64,000 nucleotides of DNA from Shewanella sp. 1CM18E (GTDB taxonomy: Bacteria > Pseudomonadota > Gammaproteobacteria > Enterobacterales > Shewanellaceae): the NCBI RefSeq assembly GCF_023161665.1, contig NZ_JALNTW010000005.1, positions 62,001-126,000 on the forward strand, written 5' to 3'. Each line of letters opens with the position of its first letter. Within the stretch, counting starts at the first letter, position 1. Both the position numbers and the translations under genes were made by a program. Of the stretch, positions 17,892 to 26,015 are shown piece by piece. Below the pieces are notes generated by a model, which was not told where the DNA came from, made no database searches, and worked only from the letters and a program-made list of their open reading frames with translations.

Positions 17892-18293
17892 ATGAATCGA
17901 ATAATCGCCGTATTACTGATTGCGTTATGTAGTAGCTTTAGTGTTACTGCCGCCGATAAAGAAGAGCTGGCAGAATACGCTTACTATGGCTTTGAGCCTG
18001 AGATAGTGACTAACTATATTTCTAACAGAAAGAAGTTAGGTTACGTCAGAATTAGTGTTGATTTGATGGTGAAAAAACCAGAGCAATTGGTGAGCCTAGA
18101 GCGACACGATCCATTATTAAGGGCTGCTATTGTCGAAATTTTGGGAAACCAGACTGAAGACAAGGTGAAGTCATTAACAGGTAAAGAAGAGATCCGCCGC
18201 GAATGCTATGAAAAGATAAATCAGCTTTTAGAGCAGGAAACGGGGCAGCCTTTAGTGGTTAATTTACTCTTTACCAAATATTTATACGATTAA
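17892..18293 (+). CDS. FliL-like secreted protein, orphan
   Basis: 133 residues from ATG 17892, chosen because it starts a signal peptide (MNRIIAVLLIALCSSFSVTA); an upstream in-frame ATG at 17793 would add 33 unlikely residues. The mature part resembles the FliL C-terminal domain: YVRISVDLMVKKPEQL, the ERHDPLLRAAIVEILGNQTEDKV segment and a C-terminal VNLLFTKYLYD. FliL associates with the flagellar stator. This copy lacks the usual N-terminal anchor plus linker and sits away from flagellar genes, between ubiC and rlmF, so its role is uncertain. Confidence 0.78.
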   Translation: MNRIIAVLLIALCSSFSVTAADKEELAEYAYYGFEPEIVTNYISNRKKLGYVRISVDLMVKKPEQLVSLERHDPLLRAAIVEILGNQTEDKVKSLTGKEEIRRECYEKINQLLEQETGQPLVVNLLFTKYLYD

Positions 18294-18345
18294 ACAAAAG
18301 CGCAGATACTTTAGAGATCTGCTTTAGGTGCCGACGCGTTAACTC

Positions 18346-19452
18346 ATGACTTATAAATCAAAACCTGCAGCAAACAAGCCTAATAAGACTTCGGCACCTA
18401 AACGAGCTATAAACAGTCAAAGCAAAAAAACAGCAAATAACAAATCTGTAAAAGTGCAGCCAAGTAAAAGTTTGCACCCTAGAAACTTACATAATAACGG
18501 CTATGATTTTCCCGCATTAGTCGCTTCTTTGTCTGCGCTAAAGCCGTTTGTTAAGCCAAATCCTTTTGGTAATCTGTCGATAGATTTTGCCAACCCGCAA
18601 GCGGTTAAGTTGCTTAATAGCGCCTTATTAAAACTGCATTACGGCGTTGAACATTGGGATATTCCACAGGGCTTTTTGTGTCCGCCAATTCCGGGTCGTG
18701 CTGATTATATTCACTATATTGCTGATTTGCTCGCGGTAAAGAAAACCAATAAAAAGCGTGTGCCAAAAGGTCCACGAGTTAAAGCGTTAGATATCGGCAC
18801 CGGCGCGAATGCGATTTATCCATTGCTGGGGATCCAGTCATACGGTTGGGATTTTGTTGCTAGCGATGTCGATCCGCTTTCTATTGCCAATGCCGAGCGG
18901 ATCTTTGCTGCTAATCCAGCGATAACTGACAAGTTCACGGCTCGTTTGCAAGCCAATCCAAAACAGGTATTCGCTGGCATAATTAAAGATAACGATCGTT
19001 TTGATATTACTCTGTGCAATCCACCGTTTCATGCCTCACTGGCAGAGGCTAGCGCGGGGACATCGCGTAAGCTACAAAACCTTGCTGCCAACAAAGCTGC
19101 TAAAGGTACTGTTAAATCAAATGCGAAAATAGATACTAAAGCAGCTGATACAGTGCTTAACTTTGGTGGTCAAAAGGCTGAGTTATGGTGCGATGGCGGC
19201 GAGCAAGCGTTTTTGAGCATCATGATTAATGAAAGCCAGCAGTTTGCTGCTCAGTGTTTATGGTTTACTACCTTAGTGTCTAAAAAGGACAACCTTAAAC
19301 CAGCTAAAGCGCTGTTGAGTAAAGTTAAGGCGCTAGAAGTGCAAGAAATCGAGATGCATCAAGGTAACAAGACCACCCGTATATTAGCTTGGACCTTTAT
19401 GAGCGGAGAACAAAGAGAGCTTTGGCTGCAATATCGTGATGCGAACTGCTAG
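18346..19452 (+). CDS. rlmF: 23S rRNA (adenine-1618-N6)-methyltransferase
   Basis: 368 residues. It transfers methyl from S-adenosylmethionine to N6 of A1618 in 23S rRNA. A long basic, Lys/Asn-rich N-terminal extension (residues 1-45) precedes the conserved LHPRNLHNNGYDFPAL entry. The SAM-binding ALDIGTGANAIYP (about 148-160), SDVDPLSI and catalytic CNPPFHAS (about 224-231) motifs are present, as is GGEQAF. An extra Lys/Ala-rich insertion near residues 245-265 is specific to this protein. Confidence 0.93.
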   Translation: MTYKSKPAANKPNKTSAPKRAINSQSKKTANNKSVKVQPSKSLHPRNLHNNGYDFPALVASLSALKPFVKPNPFGNLSIDFANPQAVKLLNSALLKLHYGVEHWDIPQGFLCPPIPGRADYIHYIADLLAVKKTNKKRVPKGPRVKALDIGTGANAIYPLLGIQSYGWDFVASDVDPLSIANAERIFAANPAITDKFTARLQANPKQVFAGIIKDNDRFDITLCNPPFHASLAEASAGTSRKLQNLAANKAAKGTVKSNAKIDTKAADTVLNFGGQKAELWCDGGEQAFLSIMINESQQFAAQCLWFTTLVSKKDNLKPAKALLSKVKALEVQEIEMHQGNKTTRILAWTFMSGEQRELWLQYRDANC

Positions 19453-19549
19453 GCAAGTTCATCAATTAAATAACTTTTTAACTCATTTCAAAAATGCCTA
19501 ATCCTCTTCTAGACTAAAAGAGTGTTACTTTTCTATATTGGGCACTATT

Positions 19550-19921
19550 GTGAATTTTAAACTGGAAAACTTGCTAGTTGAATTAGAGCTGTACTTGCAA
19601 AAGCCTGAGGTGCGTAGCTCCTATACCGAGTTAGAGCGCTTAATTAGCGACGACTTTATTGAGTTTGCGGCTACGGGTTGCAGCTTTGGCAAAGATGAAG
19701 TGCTAGCAAGACTACCTGATGAGCGTTCACCCACGATTGAGACCAGTCAGTTTGCCGTTCGCGAACTAATTGAAGGTGTCTGCCAAGTGACTTACCGGGC
19801 TAAATTAAAAAAAGCTGATGACAACGTCACCAGCTTTTCTATTCGCAGTTCAATTTGGCGCAAGCATCGAGAACTTTGGCAAATCGTGTTTCACCAAGGT
19901 ACGCCATGCAAGCCTTTTTAA
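19550..19921 (+). CDS. NTF2-like (DUF4440-type) protein
   Basis: About 123 residues. The start is ambiguous: GTG 19550 is preferred because the conserved LENLLVELELYL helix begins right after it; TTG 19538 is also possible. Cone-shaped NTF2-like pattern: an N-terminal helix, LERLISDDFIEFAATGCSFGKDEVLARL, then strands, ending in SIWRKHRELWQIVFHQGTP. This matches a small cytoplasmic DUF4440 subgroup. No enzymatic residues can be assigned. It converges with the regulator gene, whose stop lies only 7 bp away. Confidence 0.72.
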   Translation: MNFKLENLLVELELYLQKPEVRSSYTELERLISDDFIEFAATGCSFGKDEVLARLPDERSPTIETSQFAVRELIEGVCQVTYRAKLKKADDNVTSFSIRSSIWRKHRELWQIVFHQGTPCKPF

Positions 19922-19928
19922 TTGTACC

Positions 19929-20834
19929 TTAGTTGCCATTCCATAATAGCTTGCCACAATCCGTTAAGTCATAACCACCAAGCGTTGCAGCCAATTGCTG
20001 AGTTTGCGGCTCTGCCAGTAAGTTAAATAAACGCTGTAACTGACGTCTAAAGTAGATACCTTGTGGCATAACAAAGTCAAAAGACTCAGTCACTAATGGC
20101 ACAAAGCTTAAACCGCTTTCAAGTGCCACAGACTGACAGCCAAAACCTATATCTGCATTATTGCGCGCAATATAACCAGCAAGTTCACGTTCACTTTGCG
20201 CAACGATATTAGAGTTTAATTCCTCAAAAGAAGCGCCTTGCTTCATTAACCATTGCTCAAGATGTTGTTGGCTACCTGCACCTGCCTGACGGGCGACCCA
20301 GCGCCATGATTGTTGCGACACTTTGTCCAACTCTTGGCAACGGTGATGCATATCAGGGCGCATCATCAAGCCTTGTTTGCGGGTATAGCCGTGGACCATT
20401 ACCCATTGTTGATGGTTAGCGTAGCCCTGTAATAGTGCTGGGTGACGCACGCTGCGCTCTTCAACACTGCCCCAATGCAAAGTACATACATCGGCGTAGC
20501 CGCGCGAAAGTAAGTCTAGACCTAGGCGAGAGCCAGTAGAGCTGTAACTGATCAGCTCACTTTTACCGACTTGCGACATCATTCGCGCAACCAGCATAGA
20601 TAGTAATGGGTCATCACTACCAGTAATATGCATACGATCAGACAGCATACCGCTATGGCAAGAGTCCATCACCCATCTGTCGATCAAGATCTTGGGGAAC
20701 AACCATTTACCAGTGATTTTTGTCGCTGGAAGAATGCGATCGTTGGCCATTGAGTAGACTTTCTTCTCATTAAGATCTAGATACTCAGAGACCTGCTTGG
20801 CACTCATGTAGATCAGGTCAGTTGGCTCAGTCAT
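19929..20834 (-). CDS. HTH plus periplasmic-binding-protein-like regulator beside fdhD
   Basis: 301 residues. The N-terminus (about 7-55) has an excisionase/MerR-type helix-turn-helix: MSAKQVSEYLDLNEKKVYSMANDRILPATKITGKW. The rest resembles a molybdate/substrate-binding-protein fold (PBP-like): ITGSDDPLLSMLVARM, YSSTGSRLGLDLLSRGYADVCTLHW and IARNNADIGFGCQSVA. This layout is known from one-component regulators sensing oxyanions or related ligands. It is downstream of fdhD on the same strand (47-bp gap) and near the fdh operons, so a role in formate, molybdate or tungstate response is inferred. Target and ligand are unknown. Confidence 0.75.
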   Translation of the reverse strand: MTEPTDLIYMSAKQVSEYLDLNEKKVYSMANDRILPATKITGKWLFPKILIDRWVMDSCHSGMLSDRMHITGSDDPLLSMLVARMMSQVGKSELISYSSTGSRLGLDLLSRGYADVCTLHWGSVEERSVRHPALLQGYANHQQWVMVHGYTRKQGLMMRPDMHHRCQELDKVSQQSWRWVARQAGAGSQQHLEQWLMKQGASFEELNSNIVAQSERELAGYIARNNADIGFGCQSVALESGLSFVPLVTESFDFVMPQGIYFRRQLQRLFNLLAEPQTQQLAATLGGYDLTDCGKLLWNGN

Positions 20835-20881
20835 TATTATTCCTTGTTGCGCATGTCATACTTGTAATTAAGGCTATTTGA

Positions 20882-21724
20882 TTAAGAAAGTGCATCAAAT
20901 TCTATGTTCTCTGCGCCATTGTAAATTAAGAAATGGCGGCCTTTGGCGCGAGCAATCATGGTGATCCCCAGCTTTTGTGCTAGCTCTAGCCCCATCTGTG
21001 TTGCACCACTGCGAGATAACACCACCGGAATGCCCATCTTGGCGACTTTAATTACCATTTCAGATGTGAGGCGACCAGTGGTATAAAACAACTTATCATT
21101 GCCATTATCTTGGTTTAGCCACATTTCACCTGCCAATGTATCTACTGCATTGTGACGGCCAACATCTTCAACAAAACCAACAATTTGATCTTGATGGCAT
21201 AGCCCGCAGCCATGCACTGCACCAGCATTTTTATAGGTTTCATTGTAAGCGCTAATGTTTTTCAACAGGCTATAAATCATGCTCTGTTTTAATTCAGGCT
21301 TTGGCAGGTCGATATCATCAAGACCTGTCATAAAGTCGCCGTAAACAGTGCCTTGGCCGCAGCCGGTGGTGACCGTTTTTTCCGACAACTTATCATCTAA
21401 ATTTTCAATTTTCTCTGATGTCAGAATGGCTGCTGAATTAACATCCCAGTCAACAATGACAGATTCGAGTTTAGTAATGTCAGAGATAAACCCTTGGTTT
21501 TTAAGGTATCCAAGAGAAAGAGCCTCTGCACGTGCACCTAAGGTCATTAAGGTAACAATAGGTTGCCAGTTTAGATAAACCGTTAGCGGGCGTTCACACG
21601 CAATAAACTTATCAACTTTTTCGCCATTCTCATTGATCGCTGTGACCGCAATAGTAAGCGGAACGTCGGTATTGGTTTTTATCAACTTTGGATTGCTTTT
21701 GTATGCAGTCATAGGTCTCATCAT
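20882..21724 (-). CDS. fdhD: Formate dehydrogenase accessory sulfurtransferase
   Basis: 280 residues. FdhD moves sulfur from IscS to the molybdenum cofactor so that formate dehydrogenase becomes active. Visible motifs: ACERPLTVYLNW, the TTGCGQG segment, the cysteine motif HGCGLCHQD (about 171-174), VEDVGRHNAVDTLAG (about 183-197) and TGRLTSEMVIKVAKMGIPVVLSRSG. ATG 21724 is used. A perfect GGAGGTAA lies at 21748-21741, 19 nt away and followed by an in-frame stop, so it does not serve this start well. It is divergent from the DUF3305-fdh operon. Confidence 0.95.
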   Translation of the reverse strand: MMRPMTAYKSNPKLIKTNTDVPLTIAVTAINENGEKVDKFIACERPLTVYLNWQPIVTLMTLGARAEALSLGYLKNQGFISDITKLESVIVDWDVNSAAILTSEKIENLDDKLSEKTVTTGCGQGTVYGDFMTGLDDIDLPKPELKQSMIYSLLKNISAYNETYKNAGAVHGCGLCHQDQIVGFVEDVGRHNAVDTLAGEMWLNQDNGNDKLFYTTGRLTSEMVIKVAKMGIPVVLSRSGATQMGLELAQKLGITMIARAKGRHFLIYNGAENIEFDALS

Positions 21725-21791
21725 CTGTTAAAAGAAAGCGTTACCTCCAGTCCTAAGCAATATCTATACCTAAATGAATAGGGAGTTAAAG

Positions 21792-21807
21792 TTTGTTATA
21801 GATCACA
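21792..21807. promoter_or_regulatory. Candidate CRP-like site in the fdhD/DUF3305 divergent region
   Basis: TTTGT-TATAGA-TCACA matches 8 of 10 positions of TGTGA-N6-TCACA. It lies 68 bp before fdhD and about 200 bp before the DUF3305 gene. Two direct TGTCCTA repeats follow at 21834 and 21865, 31 bp apart. Shewanella uses CRP to control many anaerobic respiration genes; the assignment here is inferred. Confidence 0.45.
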
Positions 21808-22009
21808 GTTTGGTGGCTAGAGTCGCCCATTTATGTCCTATTGCTAATTGCTATTTAGACAAAATGTCCTAGTCTTTGGGTGGAATGTTTGATCCAGTTC
21901 AAACTATTTTGGCTTTAGCTAATGGCACACATATTGCTTCAATTGGGGGAGAGTATTTAATTAACTGGTCTGCTATAGCAGCAACCACCTCAGGCAAGAC
22001 GGAGACTGA

Positions 22010-22477
22010 ATGCAACATACCGAAAGCCAATGGCCAATGTACGTTTCTCTTAAGAAGATTGAGAAACTAGTCGGAAGATGGACCTCAGTACAGTGGGAAG
22101 TCGACCAAATGCTTCCTGCTACCCACGCCGCACCTGCAGGTGCCCACTTAATTCTACTTGAACTGCATAAAGATGAGCGCGGCAGCTACCGTATCAATAT
22201 CGATATGGACAACGCCATGCTTTACATCGTCTGTGACGAAACTGAAGACGGTGAGTGGAAGCCAGTTGCTATTTCTGCAGACCAAAATGTTGCTGCGGGT
22301 TGCTTAGAGGCTGATACGCCAGTGCTAAACATACCTATGCCAAAAGCTATCGCTTGCTGGATTGAGGCTTTTATCACTCGTCATGGCGAAGTTGAAATTT
22401 GCGCCCATCGTCGTAAGCACGTTGACCGCCGCAAAAATCAAGGCCCAAGCACCGACCATACGGCAGACCGATTATGA
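22010..22477 (+). CDS. DUF3305 protein of the formate dehydrogenase cluster
   Basis: 155 residues starting at ATG 22010, with GGAG at good spacing. The N-terminal WPMYVSLKKIEKLVGRWTSVQWEV and the central LHKDERGSYRINIDMDNAMLYIVCDE are the recognisable DUF3305 pattern. A basic tail (HRRKHVDRRKNQ) ends it. The family regularly sits beside formate dehydrogenase genes but its biochemical role is not established. It overlaps the DUF3306 gene by 4 bp, so the two are translationally coupled. No signal peptide; cytoplasmic. Confidence 0.85.
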   Translation: MQHTESQWPMYVSLKKIEKLVGRWTSVQWEVDQMLPATHAAPAGAHLILLELHKDERGSYRINIDMDNAMLYIVCDETEDGEWKPVAISADQNVAAGCLEADTPVLNIPMPKAIACWIEAFITRHGEVEICAHRRKHVDRRKNQGPSTDHTADRL

Positions 22478-23112
22478 GCGGCTTTTTATCTCGCTGGAAC
22501 TTGCGTAAACAGCAAGTAGAAGAGAAAGGCGAAGCTGAGGTCGCTGCGGCTGAAGCTGAGGCGCAAAAAGAAGCAGAAGCGCTTGCTGCACAAAAGCAAG
22601 CCGACGCAACGCAATCAGCTGAGCAAGAGCCGCAAGTAACAGAGCAAACCCAAGTTGAAGCTCCTGCAGAAAAAATCTTAACTGCTGAAGACTTACCTGA
22701 TCCAGAGAAAATTGAGGTTGGCGGTAGTTTTGCTAGCTTCATGGGAGCCAACGTCGATCCTGCAGCTAAATCTGCAGCGTTAAAGGCGCTCTGGAAACAA
22801 CCGCATTACAGTGAAATAGATGGCTTGCTTGAATACGCACTAGATTACAGTAATCAGCCGCTGTTAACGCCAGATGTGTCGGCAGAGATTGCCAAAAAAG
22901 TCTTCCGTCACATGGTTAAAGATAACGACGAAGAAACACCAGAACAAGACGAATTAGCCCCATCAGATGAGATGATTGCGGCTGAAAAATCTGCTCAAAA
23001 TGAAGCTGTTAATGATGCAGAACCGGTATCGGACATTTTGGACGGTCACCAAAACGCCTTGTCCCAAAATGAACCAGAAAATAGCGATGGCTCTACTGGC
23101 AAAGTTGTTTAA
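22474..23112 (+). CDS. DUF3306 protein of the formate dehydrogenase cluster
   Basis: 212 residues, with ATGA overlapping the DUF3305 stop. It begins FLSRWNLRKQQV, the family signature, followed by a long Ala/Glu/Gln low-complexity coiled segment (about 15-65). The conserved core is LTAEDLPDPEKIEVGGSFASFMG (about 69-91) with AALKALWKQPHYSEIDGLLEYALDY. The C-terminus is acidic and disordered. Function unknown; linked by context to assembly or regulation of formate dehydrogenase. Confidence 0.85.
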   Translation: MSGFLSRWNLRKQQVEEKGEAEVAAAEAEAQKEAEALAAQKQADATQSAEQEPQVTEQTQVEAPAEKILTAEDLPDPEKIEVGGSFASFMGANVDPAAKSAALKALWKQPHYSEIDGLLEYALDYSNQPLLTPDVSAEIAKKVFRHMVKDNDEETPEQDELAPSDEMIAAEKSAQNEAVNDAEPVSDILDGHQNALSQNEPENSDGSTGKVV

Positions 23113-23259
23113 CGTCACTATAGAGTGTTTTTAATTCCATAAATTTGGTATGTGAATTGCTGTATTAGTGGGTAATAAAAAGCTGATGCCAGTATAGGCA
23201 TGATGAGAACAGCGATACTCGTATACAGAAGCAGCCAAAGAACTGTTCAGGAACGCAAT

Positions 23260-24939
23260 GTGAGCAATAGTGAAACACAAGTCGGACTCAAAGAGGTTCG
23301 TCAAAAGGTCCTTGCCGGCACTCAGGTTATCCAAAACCTGATCCCACCGACCGTAAGCTACACCACCGAGGGTAACGTACTGGTTATCGGTCCGGAAGAC
23401 TTGGCGCGTTTGGCTGCAGACAAATTGTCTAATATGGGCAAGTGTGCAATTTTAGCCAACGAGCCAATTACTAGTCAGGATGAAGAGCACCTTGAAAAAG
23501 TAATGACTGCTGCGGAAGACGTAGAAAGTTATTACAACAAGTTAATTGAAATCAAAGGTTTCTTAGGCCAGTTCCAAGTTAAAGTTGAACATGAAAGTGG
23601 CAGCGCTGAACTAAGCACAGTTGCGATTCGTAAAGCTCATTTCGACCTTATCCTTGATTTAAGCATGAGCCCTTGTATCAACCTAGAGATGTTGCCGCCA
23701 GGCTACTTCTACGTAGGTCAAGACCAAGCTAAGCTAGATGACGCGCTTGAGCAGTTACCTGATCTAATTGGTTCATTCGATAAGCCGCGCTACGTTAAAG
23801 TAAACAGCGACTTATGTGCTCACAACCGCAACGGTAACGAAGGCTGTACACGTTGTTTGAACTTCTGCCCGGCAGATGCGATTGCTAGCGTTCAAAAGAA
23901 AATTGAAATCGATCCTTACCTTTGTCATGGCGCTGGTAGCTGTACCAATGCTTGTCCAACGGGGGCGATTAGCTACGATTTACCAACGCCACAAGCGATG
24001 CACACTTACTTGCAAAAGTTAGTGACTAGCTTCCGCTCGCAAGCGCAAACCGCACCTGTGATTTTATTCCATGATATGGGTAAAGGCGCTGATTTAGTGA
24101 CTGATGCGTTAGCTGGCGAAATCATTCCAATTGAATTGGAAGAAATCACCGTTGCTAGCATGGATCACTGGATGTCAGCTCTAGCATGGGGCGCACGCCA
24201 AATTCTGGTGCTGCAAACTGATGCAACAGCGCCTACGCTGACGCAAATGTTGCAAGGTGAATTGTCATTAGCCAACTCGATTTTAGACGAGATGGGCCAA
24301 CCACAACGCATTAGTTTGATCACTGAAGCGCATTTAACAGAAGCCGGTGCGCAAGAGCTTTCAGAGTTGTTGATCACCAGTGCTAGCTGGCCAGTAATTG
24401 TGCCTGCTGAATTTGCTGCAACCAACAAGCGTGAAACGATTTACAACGCCATCGATCATCTTAATGAGCAAGCTGCATCAGTAGATACATGCTTGTCGCA
24501 AAGCAATATTCCTTACGGCCAAGTTAGCGTTAACACTGAGAACTGTACCTTGTGTATGTCTTGTGTGGCGACTTGTCCTACTTGGGCATTAACCGATGGC
24601 GGCGATCGCCCTGCGTTGCACTTTGTAGAGCAAGATTGTGTGCAGTGTGGCTTATGTGAAGCTGCCTGTCCTGAGAAAGTTATCAGCTTAACGCCTCAGG
24701 TTAATTTCGATAAAGCTGCGCGTCAGGCGCGTCAAACCCTGCATGAGGAAGCCCCGTTCGAATGTATTACTTGCGGCACACCGTTCGCAACTCAATCCAT
24801 GGTGAAACGGATGTTAGATGTGGTAGGAACCCACAGTGCCTTCAGTGCTAACACAGATCGTTTAAAAATGTGTGGTGACTGTCGAGTAAAAGACATGTTT
24901 GAAGACATTCTTCAAGATCCTGAAAAGCAATTGCGATAA
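23260..24939 (+). CDS. Multi-[4Fe-4S] ferredoxin-type protein of the fdh cluster
   Basis: 559 residues from GTG 23260, which follows CAGGAA; ATG 23200 would add 20 unconvincing residues. Two pairs of ferredoxin motifs are visible: GCTRCLNFCP and CHGAGSCTNACP (about 205-240), then CTLCMSCVATCP and CVQCGLCEAACP (about 430-485). Two more Cys pairs, CITCG and CGDC, lie near the C-terminus. The middle has no cysteine-rich motif and resembles a coenzyme-binding domain. Such proteins occur with DUF3305/DUF3306 and TorD-like genes beside periplasmic Fdh and may act in electron flow or enzyme maturation in the cytoplasm; this is inference. Confidence 0.82.
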   Translation: MSNSETQVGLKEVRQKVLAGTQVIQNLIPPTVSYTTEGNVLVIGPEDLARLAADKLSNMGKCAILANEPITSQDEEHLEKVMTAAEDVESYYNKLIEIKGFLGQFQVKVEHESGSAELSTVAIRKAHFDLILDLSMSPCINLEMLPPGYFYVGQDQAKLDDALEQLPDLIGSFDKPRYVKVNSDLCAHNRNGNEGCTRCLNFCPADAIASVQKKIEIDPYLCHGAGSCTNACPTGAISYDLPTPQAMHTYLQKLVTSFRSQAQTAPVILFHDMGKGADLVTDALAGEIIPIELEEITVASMDHWMSALAWGARQILVLQTDATAPTLTQMLQGELSLANSILDEMGQPQRISLITEAHLTEAGAQELSELLITSASWPVIVPAEFAATNKRETIYNAIDHLNEQAASVDTCLSQSNIPYGQVSVNTENCTLCMSCVATCPTWALTDGGDRPALHFVEQDCVQCGLCEAACPEKVISLTPQVNFDKAARQARQTLHEEAPFECITCGTPFATQSMVKRMLDVVGTHSAFSANTDRLKMCGDCRVKDMFEDILQDPEKQLR

Positions 24940-24949
24940 GAGTTTAACC

Positions 24950-25624
24950 ATGACCGAATTAGTAAGAGAAGTTTCAGAAAACGATCAGCTTAGAGCCGAT
25001 ATTTATCAGTTGCTAGCTGCATTACTGCGTCGTCAGCCAAGCCCAGAGCTACTTGCGTTTCTTTCAGGCTTGGAAATTGATGCCGATGACGACAGCGAAA
25101 TGACTAAAGCGTGGGTAAGCCTTAAATTGGCTGCTCAGCAATTTAGCGAAGAACAGCTTGAAGATGAGTACTTCAATGTATTCCTTGGTGTAGGCAGTGG
25201 CGAAATCCTACCTTACGGTAGCTGGTTTATGACAGGGTCTTTAATGGACAAGCCGTTAGCGCTACTGCGTAACGACCTAATGCAATTAGGTTTTGAGCGT
25301 GAGGAAGAAGTTAAAGAGCCAGAAGATCACGTTGCGGCTTTATGTGAAGTGATGGGTATTTTGATTTTAGAGGCACCAGGCTACCGTCAACTAGCGTTTT
25401 ACCAACGTCATATCGGTAGCTGGATTGCTCGCTTCTGTGACAACTTGGCCAAAGCACCAAGTGCAGCGTTTTATGCAACGGTTGCCCAATTAGCGAAAGA
25501 GTTCTTTGTTATCGAAGCTAAAGAGTTTGAACAGCTAAGTTTAGATATTCCAGTTAACTGCCCTGGCAGTGAAGCTGAGAGTGTCGAAAAAATTGAGCCA
25601 TCTACCAACGAATTAGCGTCTTAA
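24950..25624 (+). CDS. TorD-family chaperone for formate dehydrogenase
   Basis: 224 residues from ATG 24950, 10 bp after the preceding stop. The protein is all-helical with the TorD/DmsD pattern: DIYQLLAALLRRQPSPELL at the start, then EDEYFNVFLGVGSGEILPYGSWFMTG, and EPEDHVAALCEVMGIL with the conserved EP-DH motif. These chaperones bind Tat signal peptides of molybdoenzymes and hold them for cofactor loading. Position directly before the fdhX-A-B-C modules, all of whose catalytic subunits carry Tat signals, supports that client. Confidence 0.9.
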   Translation: MTELVREVSENDQLRADIYQLLAALLRRQPSPELLAFLSGLEIDADDDSEMTKAWVSLKLAAQQFSEEQLEDEYFNVFLGVGSGEILPYGSWFMTGSLMDKPLALLRNDLMQLGFEREEEVKEPEDHVAALCEVMGILILEAPGYRQLAFYQRHIGSWIARFCDNLAKAPSAAFYATVAQLAKEFFVIEAKEFEQLSLDIPVNCPGSEAESVEKIEPSTNELAS

Positions 25625-25652
25625 TCGCTGTAGGTATTGGTTTGAATATATG

Positions 25653-25695
25653 TCAGCTCAGTGCTGCAGCCATAATGGCAAAAAGCCTGAGCTGA
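25653..25695 (+). other. Long hairpin between chaperone gene and fdhX1
   Basis: TCAGCTCAG (25653-25661) pairs perfectly with CTGAGCTGA (25687-25695), enclosing a small inner hairpin GCCA-taa-TGGC (25669-25679). No T run follows, so it is not a classic terminator. It could stabilise the downstream fdh mRNA, attenuate readthrough or be a processing site. Confidence 0.55.
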
Positions 25696-25799
25696 TGTAG
25701 ACAAATCTAGGACTCCTTTCAATTGGAGCCTAACAAGAACTGGATAGAGAGCCGAATTATCACTTTTTATCTTAATTTCAGTAAATCTAAGGAGACACT

Positions 25800-26000
25800 A
25801 TGAAGAAGCAAGCTTCCGACATGAGCCGTCGTCAATTGCTAAAAGCATTGGCCATCGGTGGTGCGGCTGGCGCAGTTGCAACTGCAAGTGGACAAGCTCT
25901 TGCTGCAGAACCTGAAGTCGCACCTGTTGCGAAAAAAGGTAGCGGCTACCAAGAGTCTGACCATGTTCGTAGTTATTACGACACACTGCGCAGTAAATAA
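25800..26000 (+). CDS. fdhX: Small Tat-targeted formate dehydrogenase protein, module 1
   Basis: 66 residues. The N-terminus is a twin-arginine signal (SRRQLLKAL, then a hydrophobic Ala/Gly stretch, cleavage around ALA-A); little follows except a conserved C-terminal HVRSYYDTLRSK. This matches the known family of tiny Tat-target proteins encoded just before fdhA (TIGR02811 type). A strong AAGGAGA precedes it. The mature part is about 30 residues, too small for an enzyme; it may be a structural or assembly subunit. The two later copies end in HIRSYYNSLRG. Confidence 0.85.
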   Translation: MKKQASDMSRRQLLKALAIGGAAGAVATASGQALAAEPEVAPVAKKGSGYQESDHVRSYYDTLRSK

Positions 26001-26015
26001 TTAAAGGAGAGTGTG

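Noticed and set aside
21876-22070. 64-codon open frame before the DUF3305 gene
   Set aside because: It overlaps the start of the DUF3305 gene in another frame and lies in the promoter region; no ribosome binding site or known pattern.
25653-25695. Terminator before fdh module 1
   Set aside because: The 9-bp stem is perfect but no T run follows. Kept only as a hairpin of unknown role.
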